Part shown: in pieces, positions 1 to 6,051 of the stretch
Numbering within the stretch: position 1 is the stretch's first letter
How the letters are laid out: the number at the start of each line of letters is the position of its first letter
From: Candidatus Nanopelagicales bacterium
GTDB taxonomy: Bacteria; Actinomycetota; Actinomycetes; S36-B12; UBA5976
DNA: 24,664 nucleotides
Direction of reading: 5' to 3'
NCBI GenBank assembly: GCA_023254955.1
Contig: JALRKC010000004.1
Span: 1-24,664 of the forward strand
The notes under the pieces: generated by a model
Databases searched by the model: none
Told to the model about the DNA's origin: nothing
Seen by the model: only the letters and a program-made list of their open reading frames with translations
Made by a program: the position numbers and the translations under genes

Positions 1-1050
1 TATGAAGTAATTGTTGGGCTGCAGGTTTTAGGTGAATTAAAAAATAGTATTGCTAGTTCTGTTGAAAAAATTGCAGTAATTTACCCGAAAGATTTAGCTA
101 ATCAAGTGCGCTCTGTTTTGGAGCTGCTAATGGATTTTCCGGTTGTAGTGGTGCCGATTGAAGTAGAGAACGCAGAAGCTGCCAAAACTTATCAAAGTGC
201 ACAGCATTGCTGGGAGGTATTAGGTGAACATCAATTCACTCGTAGCGATTTAATTATTGGGTTTGGTGGAGGTGCCACTACTGATTTAGCTGGCTTTATT
301 GCCGCAACCTGGCTAAGAGGAATTTCAGCAATTTTGATCCCAACTTCTTTATTGGCAATGGTTGATGCGGCAGTTGGTGGCAAGACTGGAATCAATACGG
401 AAAGTGGAAAAAATCTTGTTGGGGTTTTCTCTTCGCCAAAGTTAGTAATTTGCGATCTTGAATTTTTAACAAGCCTGCCAAAACCTGATCTTGCAGCGGG
501 GCTCGCTGAGGTAATTAAGTGTGGATTTATCCAAGATCAATCAATTTTAGAAATTTTTGAAAATGAATTTGATCTAAACAAAGCTTTAGATCTTGAAATT
601 TTGCAAACACTGATCGTGAAGGCAATTTCTACTAAGGCGCAAGTTGTTAGTTCTGACTTTAAAGAAACCAGTAATTCAAATCTTGGGCGAGAAATTCTAA
701 ATTACGGTCACACATTGGGTCATGCAATTGAGAAATTAGAAAACTACACCTGGCGTCATGGGGACGCGATTGCTGTAGGAATGGTATTTGCCGCTGAGCT
801 ATCTCACGAAGCGGGAATTCTTTCGACAGCTGAGGTTGAAAAGCATCGCAACTTGTTAAGTAAATTGAATTTACCCACTACTTACCAGGGTCATGACTTA
901 GCTGAAGTGCTTTCAGTTATGTCGATAGACAAAAAAGCTCGCGGTAAGAAACTGCGCTTTGTGGTGCTAGAAAAAATAGGTCGTCCAACTAGACTCGAGG
1001 CCCCTAGTGAAGAATTATTAGACCGAGCATGGCAAAAGGTGAGTAAATAA
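1..1050 (+). CDS. aroB: 3-dehydroquinate synthase, 5' end cut by the window
   Basis: AroB converts DAHP to 3-dehydroquinate, the second step of the shikimate pathway, using NAD+ and a divalent metal in the cytoplasm. The frame is open from base 1 and starts with YEVIVG, which matches the PYEVVIG stretch close to the N-terminus of the family, so only about a dozen residues should lie outside the window. The GTG at 106 would cut off the first strand of the Rossmann-like domain and is not the true start. Visible motifs are the nucleotide-binding GFGGGATTDLAGF, the PTSLLAMVDAAVGGKTG block, and the metal ligands in GLAEVIKCG (Glu), NYGHTLGHAIE (His) and WRHGDAIAVGM (His). The TAA stop shares one base with the ATG of aroQ, so the two genes are almost certainly cotranscribed and coupled. 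Confidence 0.96.
   Translation, partial: YEVIVGLQVLGELKNSIASSVEKIAVIYPKDLANQVRSVLELLMDFPVVVVPIEVENAEAAKTYQSAQHCWEVLGEHQFTRSDLIIGFGGGATTDLAGFIAATWLRGISAILIPTSLLAMVDAAVGGKTGINTESGKNLVGVFSSPKLVICDLEFLTSLPKPDLAAGLAEVIKCGFIQDQSILEIFENEFDLNKALDLEILQTLIVKAISTKAQVVSSDFKETSNSNLGREILNYGHTLGHAIEKLENYTWRHGDAIAVGMVFAAELSHEAGILSTAEVEKHRNLLSKLNLPTTYQGHDLAEVLSVMSIDKKARGKKLRFVVLEKIGRPTRLEAPSEELLDRAWQKVSK
1036..1042 (+). promoter_or_regulatory. Shine-Dalgarno of aroQ
   Basis: The bases AAGGTGA lie within the last codons of aroB, seven bases before the aroQ ATG at 1050, and pair well with the 16S rRNA tail. This is one of the few clear Shine-Dalgarno sites in the window and supports the one-base aroB/aroQ overlap as the true start. 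Confidence 0.75.
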
Positions 1051-1493
1051 TGAAACTGCACATTCTCAATGGACCAAATCTTGGAAGATTAGGCAAACGG
1101 CAACCCGAGATTTACGGGAGCATGACTTTTGCCGAATTAGAGGTCGCATGTCTCGAAGCAGCAAAAGAACTGGGATTTGAGCCGCAGGTAAAGCAAACTG
1201 ACGATGAGGCAACACTAATTAAGTGGTTGCATGAAGCTGCCGATGAATCTATTCCGGTAATTATGAATCCAGCAGCATTTACTCATTACAGTTATGCGGT
1301 TCGTGATGCTGCCGCGCAGTTAACCGCACCTTTGATTGAAGTGCACCTTTCTAATCCAGCAGCGCGTGAAGAGTTTCGCCACAATTCGGTAACAGCAGGG
1401 GTTTCAAGTGGCGTGATTGCTGGTTTTGGCCTCAAGAGTTACTTGATGGCAATTAGCGCGATGCGTGATCTCGTAGCTAATGACAAAAGCTAG
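1050..1493 (+). CDS. aroQ: 3-dehydroquinate dehydratase, type II
   Basis: The enzyme dehydrates 3-dehydroquinate to 3-dehydroshikimate, the step after AroB. The protein has 147 residues, the usual size of the dodecameric type II family. It opens with NGPNLGRLGKRQPEIYG, which carries the catalytic lid Arg (R17) and catalytic Tyr (Y22). NPAAFTHYS at 73-81 gives the substrate-binding Asn (N73), and EVHLSN gives the catalytic His (H99), followed by AREEFRHNS. The gene starts on the last base of the aroB stop and has a good Shine-Dalgarno site. Its 3' end overlaps the start of the next gene by 14 bases. Nothing about the protein is unusual. Confidence 0.97.
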   Translation: MKLHILNGPNLGRLGKRQPEIYGSMTFAELEVACLEAAKELGFEPQVKQTDDEATLIKWLHEAADESIPVIMNPAAFTHYSYAVRDAAAQLTAPLIEVHLSNPAAREEFRHNSVTAGVSSGVIAGFGLKSYLMAISAMRDLVANDKS

Positions 1494-2541
1494 GCGCGAA
1501 GCGTTACGGGCTCAGCTTGCTGGCGATTGGGCTTATTTTACTGATTATGAGAGCATTTTTTATTTAAGCAATTTTTCAGGCAGTAATGCAGTGTTAGTTA
1601 TCGGCGACAGTGAAGAATCAGATTTATTAATTACCGATGCCCGTTATCAAGAACGCGTCAAATCAATTGAAAATGAAATCAAAGTGATTATCGCTCATGA
1701 TTTCAAGGCAATTCTAAAAGAGCAAATTCCCACATTGGTGCAGCTACGAATTGACGGCAAGCGCGTTTCTGCCTATCAGGCGAGTGAGCTAGTCTCGGCT
1801 TTGCCAGATCGAGAAATTATCTCTTCAGTCGATCTTTTGCTGAATTTACGCATCAAAAAAGACGAAGCAGAGATTGCACAGCTTAAAAAAGCTTGTGAGA
1901 TCACCAGTCAAAGTCTTTGGTACTTGATAAATGATTTACGCCCAGGTATGACTGAAAAACAGATTGCAAAAAAGTTTTGGCAAAATGCGCTAGATCGAGG
2001 GGCAGATGCCTTGGCGTTTGACACCATCGTGGCCTCAGGGGAAAATTCAGCAAGCCCGCACCATGAACCGATGGGTCGCGTTTTACAAAAAGGTGATCTA
2101 GTAACGATTGATTGCGGAGTTAGTTTTAATGGTTATCAATCAGATATGACCCGGACTGTGTTTATTGGTAAGACCGAAGCTTGGCAAGTTGAGATATATC
2201 AATCCGTAATGCAAGCCCAGGCTGAGGCAATTGCCAAAGCGCAAATTGGCGTTACTGCCCAAGAAGTGGACGCGACTGCGCGAGAAGTAATTACCAATGC
2301 AGGCTTTGGCGATTACTTCGTGCACGGTACTGGTCACGGTGTAGGGATAGAAGTTCACGAAGCTCCCTTTATAACTTCTGGTAATCAAACTGACTTGAGA
2401 GAAAATTTTTGCTTTACCGTAGAGCCAGGCATCTATTTACCTGGACGCGGGGGAGTAAGAATTGAAGATACTTGTATTCTCACCAAGGGCGGTCTAGAAA
2501 TTTTAACCAAGGGGTCGCACGAGATGATTTGCGTAGGGTAA
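1480..2541 (+). CDS. pepP: Xaa-Pro aminopeptidase family protein (M24)
   Basis: This is a cytoplasmic metallopeptidase expected to remove N-terminal residues that precede proline. The N-terminal creatinase-like domain covers about residues 1-125 and the pita-bread catalytic domain about 130-350. All five dinuclear-metal ligands are visible: D211 in VTIDCG, D222 in YQSDMTRT, H286 in GTGHGVG, E315 in VEPGIY and E329 in VRIEDT. The ATG at 1480 lies inside aroQ, with no good Shine-Dalgarno site, but the RREALRAQLAG stretch right after it matches the start of actinobacterial homologues, so the 14-base overlap looks real. The gene is shorter than E. coli PepP (441 residues) and resembles the M24B peptidases that commonly sit before efp. 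Substrate specificity cannot be read from the sequence, so PepP or PepQ naming is loose. Confidence 0.9.
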   Translation: MTKARREALRAQLAGDWAYFTDYESIFYLSNFSGSNAVLVIGDSEESDLLITDARYQERVKSIENEIKVIIAHDFKAILKEQIPTLVQLRIDGKRVSAYQASELVSALPDREIISSVDLLLNLRIKKDEAEIAQLKKACEITSQSLWYLINDLRPGMTEKQIAKKFWQNALDRGADALAFDTIVASGENSASPHHEPMGRVLQKGDLVTIDCGVSFNGYQSDMTRTVFIGKTEAWQVEIYQSVMQAQAEAIAKAQIGVTAQEVDATAREVITNAGFGDYFVHGTGHGVGIEVHEAPFITSGNQTDLRENFCFTVEPGIYLPGRGGVRIEDTCILTKGGLEILTKGSHEMICVG

Positions 2542-2556
2542 AGAGTAAAGGGACTT

Positions 2557-3114
2557 ATGGCAACCACTAACGATTTGAAGACCGGATTAGTACTGAATCT
2601 AGACGGGCAATTATGGACCGTAGTTGATTTTCAGCATGTTAAGCCAGGCAAGGGTGGTGCCTTTGTAAGAACAAAATTAAAAAACGTACTCAGCGGAAAA
2701 GTAGTCGATAAAACATTTAACGCTGGAGTTAAAGTCGAAACCGCAAGCGTTGACAAGCGTGATATGCAATTTTCTTATCGTGACGGCGATGATTGGGTAT
2801 TTATGGATACCGGCAATTATGAGCTACTAACCATTTCTAACAACGTAGTTGGCGAGGCCGGTGGTTATTTATTAGAAAATCAAGAAGTGATGGTGGCAAT
2901 TCACGAAGGTAATCCACTTTATCTAGAACTACCCGCGAGCGTTGCTTTGAAAATTACTTATACCGAGCCCGGTTTGCAAGGTGATCGCTCGAGTGGTGGA
3001 ACAAAAAAGGCCACTGTTGAAACTGGAATTGAAGTTGATGTTCCACTTTTCATCGAACAAGATGAAGTGATAAAGGTTGATACTCGCGATGGTTCGTATT
3101 TAGGACGCGCCTAA
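2557..3114 (+). CDS. efp: Translation elongation factor P
   Basis: EF-P binds ribosomes stalled at polyproline stretches between the P and E sites and promotes peptide-bond formation. The 185 residues show the three-domain layout: a KOW-like domain I (about 1-65) and two OB-fold domains, ending with [22 protein letters not shown] and [13 protein letters not shown]. The functional loop reads [10 protein letters not shown], with the key lysine at K32. Most actinobacterial EF-Ps read PGKGP here, and residue 34 is Gly instead of that second Pro (see findings). A purine-rich AAAGGGA at 2547-2553 serves as Shine-Dalgarno site, at rather short spacing. A TAGGGT hexamer at 2534-2539, overlapping the pepP stop, could be a local -10 box. 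Five bases separate efp from nusB. Confidence 0.97.
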   Translation: MATTNDLKTGLVLNLDGQLWTVVDFQHVKPGKGGAFVRTKLKNVLSGKVVDKTFNAGVKVETASVDKRDMQFSYRDGDDWVFMDTGNYELLTISNNVVGEAGGYLLENQEVMVAIHEGNPLYLELPASVALKITYTEPGLQGDRSSGGTKKATVETGIEVDVPLFIEQDEVIKVDTRDGSYLGRA

Positions 3115-3119
3115 AAAAA

Positions 3120-3488
3120 ATGAAAGCTCGCACTAAGGCTCGAAAGCGAGCACTAGATATTCTATTTGAAGCAGACCTAAAGGGAATTTCTGTAGAGCAA
3201 GCCTGGAGTGAAGCAGACCAGACTGATGAATTTGTAAAGTTTCTAGTTACGGGGGTGGCAAGCAAACAAGCCGAAATCGATCAGATGATTTCTACTGCTT
3301 CTAGTAGTTGGTCTATAGAGCGAATGCCGGCAGTTGACCGAAACTTATTGAGACTGGCAATTTTTGAACTAAAGAATTCAACAGAAACCCCAAAAGCGGT
3401 TGTAATTAGTGAAGCAATTGAATTAGCGAACACCTTAAGCACAGATGATTCTGCAAATTTCATTAATGGAATTTTGGCAAATATTTGA
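3120..3488 (+). CDS. nusB: Transcription antitermination factor NusB
   Basis: NusB pairs with S10 (NusE) on boxA RNA and supports antitermination in rRNA operons. The protein is 122 residues, slightly shorter than the usual 130-150, and all-helical in composition. It opens with the family signature RTKARKRALDILFEADLKG (boxA-contacting arginine-rich helix) and contains the later conserved blocks ERMPAVDRNLLRLAIFEL and AIELANTLSTDDSANFINGIL. The ATG comes five bases after the efp stop inside an A tract with no Shine-Dalgarno site, so translation probably depends on coupling to efp. It closes the aroB-aroQ-pepP-efp-nusB run, a standard actinobacterial order. The next gene is on the opposite strand six bases away and no terminator hairpin is visible between them. 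Confidence 0.96.
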   Translation: MKARTKARKRALDILFEADLKGISVEQAWSEADQTDEFVKFLVTGVASKQAEIDQMISTASSSWSIERMPAVDRNLLRLAIFELKNSTETPKAVVISEAIELANTLSTDDSANFINGILANI

Positions 3489-3493
3489 GGGTG

Positions 3494-3567
3494 TGCCCCG
3501 AGTGAGAGTCGAACTCACACTGGTACGAGTTTGAGTCGTATGCCTCTGCCAGTTGGGCTATCGGGGC
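3494..3567 (-). tRNA. tRNA-Leu (anticodon CAA) with a short variable region
   Basis: The minus strand folds into a full cloverleaf. The acceptor stem GCCCCGA/TCGGGGC has 7 perfect pairs. The D arm has a three-pair stem GCC/GGC. The anticodon stem TACGA/TCGTA has 5 perfect pairs with loop CTCAAAC, so the anticodon is CAA (reads UUG, Leu). The T arm is GTGAG-TTCGACT-CTCAC. The discriminator is A (position 3494), which LeuRS requires. CCA is not encoded. The D arm GCC-CAACTGGCAGA-GGC copies the leucine pattern, with a three-pair stem and extra bases after G18G19. The variable region is only CCAGT (five bases) where leucine tRNAs normally carry a long helical arm. The gene lies between nusB and pdtaR, next to a promoter whose -10 box at 3583-3588 would start transcription about nine bases before the mature 5' end. 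Confidence 0.9.
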
Positions 3568-3581
3568 CCAAGGGTTAACTT

Positions 3582-3588
3582 TACGATA
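3582..3588. promoter_or_regulatory. Overlapping divergent -10 boxes for pdtaR (+) and tRNA-Leu (-)
   Basis: The seven bases TACGATA contain TACGAT on the plus strand (3582-3587) and TATCGT on the minus strand (3588-3583), both fitting TANNNT. The plus box ends seven bases before the pdtaR ATG at 3595, predicting a leaderless mRNA. The minus box predicts a start about nine bases before the tRNA. No good -35 element is visible for either direction. This is an inference from pattern and spacing. Confidence 0.6.
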
Positions 3589-3594
3589 GGCGTA

Positions 3595-4173
3595 ATGAAT
3601 AGACCAATTCGGATTGTAGTGGCCGAAGACGAATCAATTATTCGCCTAGACCTTACCGAGGCGCTCTCGGAATTAGGGTTTGAAGTTGTTGCTAGCGTCA
3701 GTGACGGCGATAAAGCAATTGCCGCAGTTAAAGAGTTTTTACCGGATTTGGCAATTTTGGATGTCAAGATGCCAGTGCTGGACGGATTAAGCGCTGCAGC
3801 AGAAATTTTGCAAGAAAAACTTTGCGCGGTAATTATCTTAACTGCCTTTAGTCAAATTGAATTAGTAGAAAAAGCTAATGAAGCTGGTGTTATGGCTTAC
3901 CTAACGAAGCCTTATCGTGCCTCTGATCTAGGCCCTACTATTCAAATAGCTAGCAGTCGCTTTGCTCAGATGAAATTACTTCAAGACGAAAATAGCGAAC
4001 TTAGCGAGCAACTTCGTGCTCGTAAACTTATTGAGCAAGCCAAGGCAATTTTGATGAAGCAACTTGGGTTAAGTGAACCGGCTGCTTTTTCTTGGATTCA
4101 GAAAACTGCTATGGATAAGCGTAAAAAAATGACAGAGGTAGCCGAGCTGGTTATTGCTGAAATTAAGAATTAA
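3595..4173 (+). CDS. pdtaR: Response regulator with ANTAR RNA-binding domain, PdtaR-like
   Basis: This is a two-component response regulator that acts on RNA: ANTAR domains bind paired hexaloop hairpins in leader transcripts and prevent termination. Counting from the ATG at 3595 (192 residues), the receiver domain covers about 1-118, with the acidic pair E11/D12, phospho-acceptor D56 in ILDVKMP, T83 in ILTAF and K105 in LTKPYR. A coiled linker follows at about 119-140. The ANTAR domain at about 138-188 carries RKLIEQAKAILMKQLGLSEPAAF. An in-frame ATG at 3553 is rejected because it lies inside the tRNA and the receiver fold starts right after 3595. The domain order and the position near polA and rpsA match mycobacterial PdtaR (Rv1626), whose kinase PdtaS is encoded elsewhere. 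No kinase is present here. The stop overlaps the converging upp stop. Confidence 0.92.
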   Translation: MNRPIRIVVAEDESIIRLDLTEALSELGFEVVASVSDGDKAIAAVKEFLPDLAILDVKMPVLDGLSAAAEILQEKLCAVIILTAFSQIELVEKANEAGVMAYLTKPYRASDLGPTIQIASSRFAQMKLLQDENSELSEQLRARKLIEQAKAILMKQLGLSEPAAFSWIQKTAMDKRKKMTEVAELVIAEIKN

Positions 4174-4808
4174 TCAACTTTGCCAAATAATCGATCTCCA
4201 GCATCACCTAATCCGGGAACGATGTAACCAACCTCATTTAGTTTTTCATCAATGCCAGCAATAACTAATGTGAAATCTAAGTCATTGGATAACTCTGATT
4301 TCAATTTAGCTAATCCTTCAGGTGCAGCTAGCAAGCAGATCGCAGTGATCTTTTTAGCACCTTTATTTTTTAAATTCTCTGCAGCGGTGATTAAGGTGCC
4401 CCCGGTAGCCAGCATCGGGTCTAAAACAAAGACATGGCGCGATCTTAGGTTTTCGGGCATGCGTTCTGCATAGGTTGAAATTTCAAGCGTCTGTTCATTT
4501 CTAACCGCACCTAAAAAGCCGACTTCGGCTTGCGGCATGATTTTTAACATTCCTTCCAGCATGCCTAAACCGGCTCGCAAAATTGGCAAGATCATTGGAA
4601 CTGGTTCGGCAAACTTCACTCCAGTAGTTTTTGCTACGGGTGTTTTAACCGCAACGCTTTCCACCGCGAGTTCACGCGTTGCTTCATAAGCTAAAAGGCT
4701 AACTAACTCTTCGGTCAATTTTCTGAACCGATGAGAGGGGGTAGTTTCATCACGAAGCTCTGTCAGCTTGGCATGAATTAATGGATGATTAATTTCAACA
4801 GTTTTCAT
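4170..4808 (-). CDS. upp: Uracil phosphoribosyltransferase
   Basis: Upp makes UMP from uracil and PRPP in pyrimidine salvage. The 212-residue protein has the family's usual length. VLDPMLATGGT is the PRPP-binding loop, and the uracil-binding C-terminal motif is YIVPGLGDAGDRLFG. The early block THRFRKL appears here as PSHRFRKLTEELV. The ATG at 4808 follows a clear Shine-Dalgarno AAAGG (4815-4819) with a six-base spacer. The gene is the last of a minus-strand operon after a thioesterase and a DUF554 membrane protein, 15 bases downstream of the latter. Its stop codon overlaps the pdtaR stop from the other strand, leaving no room for a terminator between the convergent genes. Confidence 0.96.
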   Translation of the reverse strand: MKTVEINHPLIHAKLTELRDETTPSHRFRKLTEELVSLLAYEATRELAVESVAVKTPVAKTTGVKFAEPVPMILPILRAGLGMLEGMLKIMPQAEVGFLGAVRNEQTLEISTYAERMPENLRSRHVFVLDPMLATGGTLITAAENLKNKGAKKITAICLLAAPEGLAKLKSELSNDLDFTLVIAGIDEKLNEVGYIVPGLGDAGDRLFGKVD

Positions 4809-4823
4809 TTGCTGCCTTTCTAC

Positions 4824-5561
4824 TCAAAGCCAAACCGTTGCTAGAGATAAGAAGATTGGTGCTAACAATAGCGCTGGCAACAAATCACCTACTGGAATCT
4901 GCCTGAGTCTTAATAGGCGAATTCCTACACCAATCAACAACAAACCACCAACGGCATTAAGTAAAGCAATTGCGGCTAATGAAAGCACTTCTCCTAAGAA
5001 AAAACCTATGACCGTAAAAACACCTTGATAAATTCCAACCACGATTGCCGAGAAAGCTACACCCCAGCCAAGTGAGGCAGCAAAAGCGATTGAGGCAAAA
5101 AAATCTAGCGTTGATTTAAGAACTAGCTGATCAATTCCTCTTCCTAAGCCATCGCTAATTGCTCCGAGAATTGCTAAAGGACCAACCGCAAAAACCAATG
5201 AGGCAGAAACAAAACCTTCCACAAATTTTTTTGAAGATTCACCTTCATTTGCAAATCGCTGTTTCAACTTTTCACCAAGATTTTCGATCCGAGTTTCGAG
5301 TTGTAGGTAATTACCAATAAGTCCACCGGTAACCAGTGCCGCCAGAAGAATTAAGACCGGAACTCCCGAGGGGAGGCTTTGCGTCAAATTTGGATCCGCA
5401 ATAGCAACTGCGCTAAAGGCCCCGATTAGCAAAGTCACGAGCCCTAGGGCGTCGGTTACGATATCGCGCGCGGATTGCGCAATTCGATTGCCGACTAACA
5501 CACCAATCGTGGCACCAATTGAAATGGCCAAAATATTTATTAGGGTGCCTAACCCAATCAA
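4824..5561 (-). CDS. DUF554 family integral membrane protein
   Basis: This is a 245-residue, strongly hydrophobic protein with about seven predicted membrane segments. The opening MIGLGTLINILAISIGATIGVLVG and the later VGPLAILGAISDGL are typical of DUF554 (YdfK/YqgA-like) proteins, whose transport or other function is not established. The start is a TTG at 5561 whose last two bases are the first two of the thioesterase stop (TTGA), with an AAAAGG Shine-Dalgarno site upstream in that gene. The family's MIG-TLIN start supports this choice, and the next in-frame start candidates lie inside the first membrane segment. It is cotranscribed with the thioesterase and upp. That neighbourhood does not by itself define a substrate. 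A uracil or small-metabolite transporter role is conceivable but unsupported. Confidence 0.85.
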   Translation of the reverse strand: MIGLGTLINILAISIGATIGVLVGNRIAQSARDIVTDALGLVTLLIGAFSAVAIADPNLTQSLPSGVPVLILLAALVTGGLIGNYLQLETRIENLGEKLKQRFANEGESSKKFVEGFVSASLVFAVGPLAILGAISDGLGRGIDQLVLKSTLDFFASIAFAASLGWGVAFSAIVVGIYQGVFTVIGFFLGEVLSLAAIALLNAVGGLLLIGVGIRLLRLRQIPVGDLLPALLLAPIFLSLATVWL

Positions 5562-6028
5562 TTAACAGCCTTTTCTTTGAAAAATACTGTTAGTTTTGCG
5601 CTGGCGACAAGTTTTTGATTTTCATCATGGATGTTAATTAGATAGGTTCCCAGAGTTTTCCCAAGGTGTAATGCGTCGGCGCTCGCTAACACCTCACCTG
5701 AAGTTGCTGGTCGATGATGGGTGATTTGTAAATCAATGCCTACGGCTACTTGTTTTGGATAGGCATAAACATTTGCCGCAATTGATCCCAAAGTTTCAGC
5801 TAAAACCGCACTGGCGCCGCCATTTAATAATCCAAGCGGTTGGCGATTTCCCTTGACTGGCATCTTCGCTTCACTATGTTGTGCAGAAACCTTAAGCAAC
5901 TGGATTCCCATTCGCTCGGCAAGTTCACCTAACCCATAAGCATTTAGTGCATTTTTTAAATCTTCAGCACTCAATTGATCCATTTTAATATCGGCACGAG
6001 AGAGGCTCACTGATTCTTCTTTTTCCAC
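5558..6028 (-). CDS. Hotdog-fold thioesterase, PaaI/YdiI type
   Basis: This is a hotdog-fold acyl-CoA thioesterase of the PaaI superfamily. The core PLGLLNGGASAVLAETLGSI at about residues 64-83 is the long central helix, with the Asn-Gly-Gly turn and the catalytic Glu region. VGIDLQITHHRP and SADALHLGKTLGTY are the following strands. Such proteins hydrolyse acyl-CoA or acyl-CoA-like thioesters (phenylacetyl-, 1,4-dihydroxynaphthoyl- and similar), and the exact substrate cannot be read here. Start choice is open: the GTG at 6028 sits six bases after a minus-strand TAGGCT box and would be leaderless. An in-frame TTG (6034), GTG (6010) or ATG (5983) are alternatives. The ATG leaves a protein of about 141 residues, typical for the family. 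The gene overlaps DUF554 by four bases. Confidence 0.85.
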   Translation of the reverse strand: MEKEESVSLSRADIKMDQLSAEDLKNALNAYGLGELAERMGIQLLKVSAQHSEAKMPVKGNRQPLGLLNGGASAVLAETLGSIAANVYAYPKQVAVGIDLQITHHRPATSGEVLASADALHLGKTLGTYLINIHDENQKLVASAKLTVFFKEKAVN

Positions 6029-6034
6029 TCTCAA

Positions 6035-6044
6035 AGCCTAGGAT
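6035..6044. promoter_or_regulatory. Overlapping divergent -10 boxes for polA (+) and the thioesterase operon (-)
   Basis: The near-palindrome AGCCTAGGAT holds TAGGAT on the plus strand (6039-6044), seven bases before the polA ATG at 6052. On the minus strand it holds TAGGCT (6040-6035), six bases before a GTG at 6028. The two hexamers share two base pairs. Both spacings predict transcription starting at the first base of the start codon. The whole divergent region is under 25 bp, so nothing longer could fit. There is no visible -35 element. This is an inference from pattern. Confidence 0.6.
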
Positions 6045-6051
6045 CAGGTAT

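Noticed and set aside
2140..2388. Minus-strand open frame of 82 codons within the M24 peptidase
   Set aside because: It covers the metal-binding core of the real gene, lacks a start signal and resembles no family.
3553..3594. N-terminal extension of pdtaR from an ATG at 3553
   Set aside because: It lies inside the tRNA-Leu gene and past the predicted promoter; the receiver domain starts directly after the ATG at 3595.
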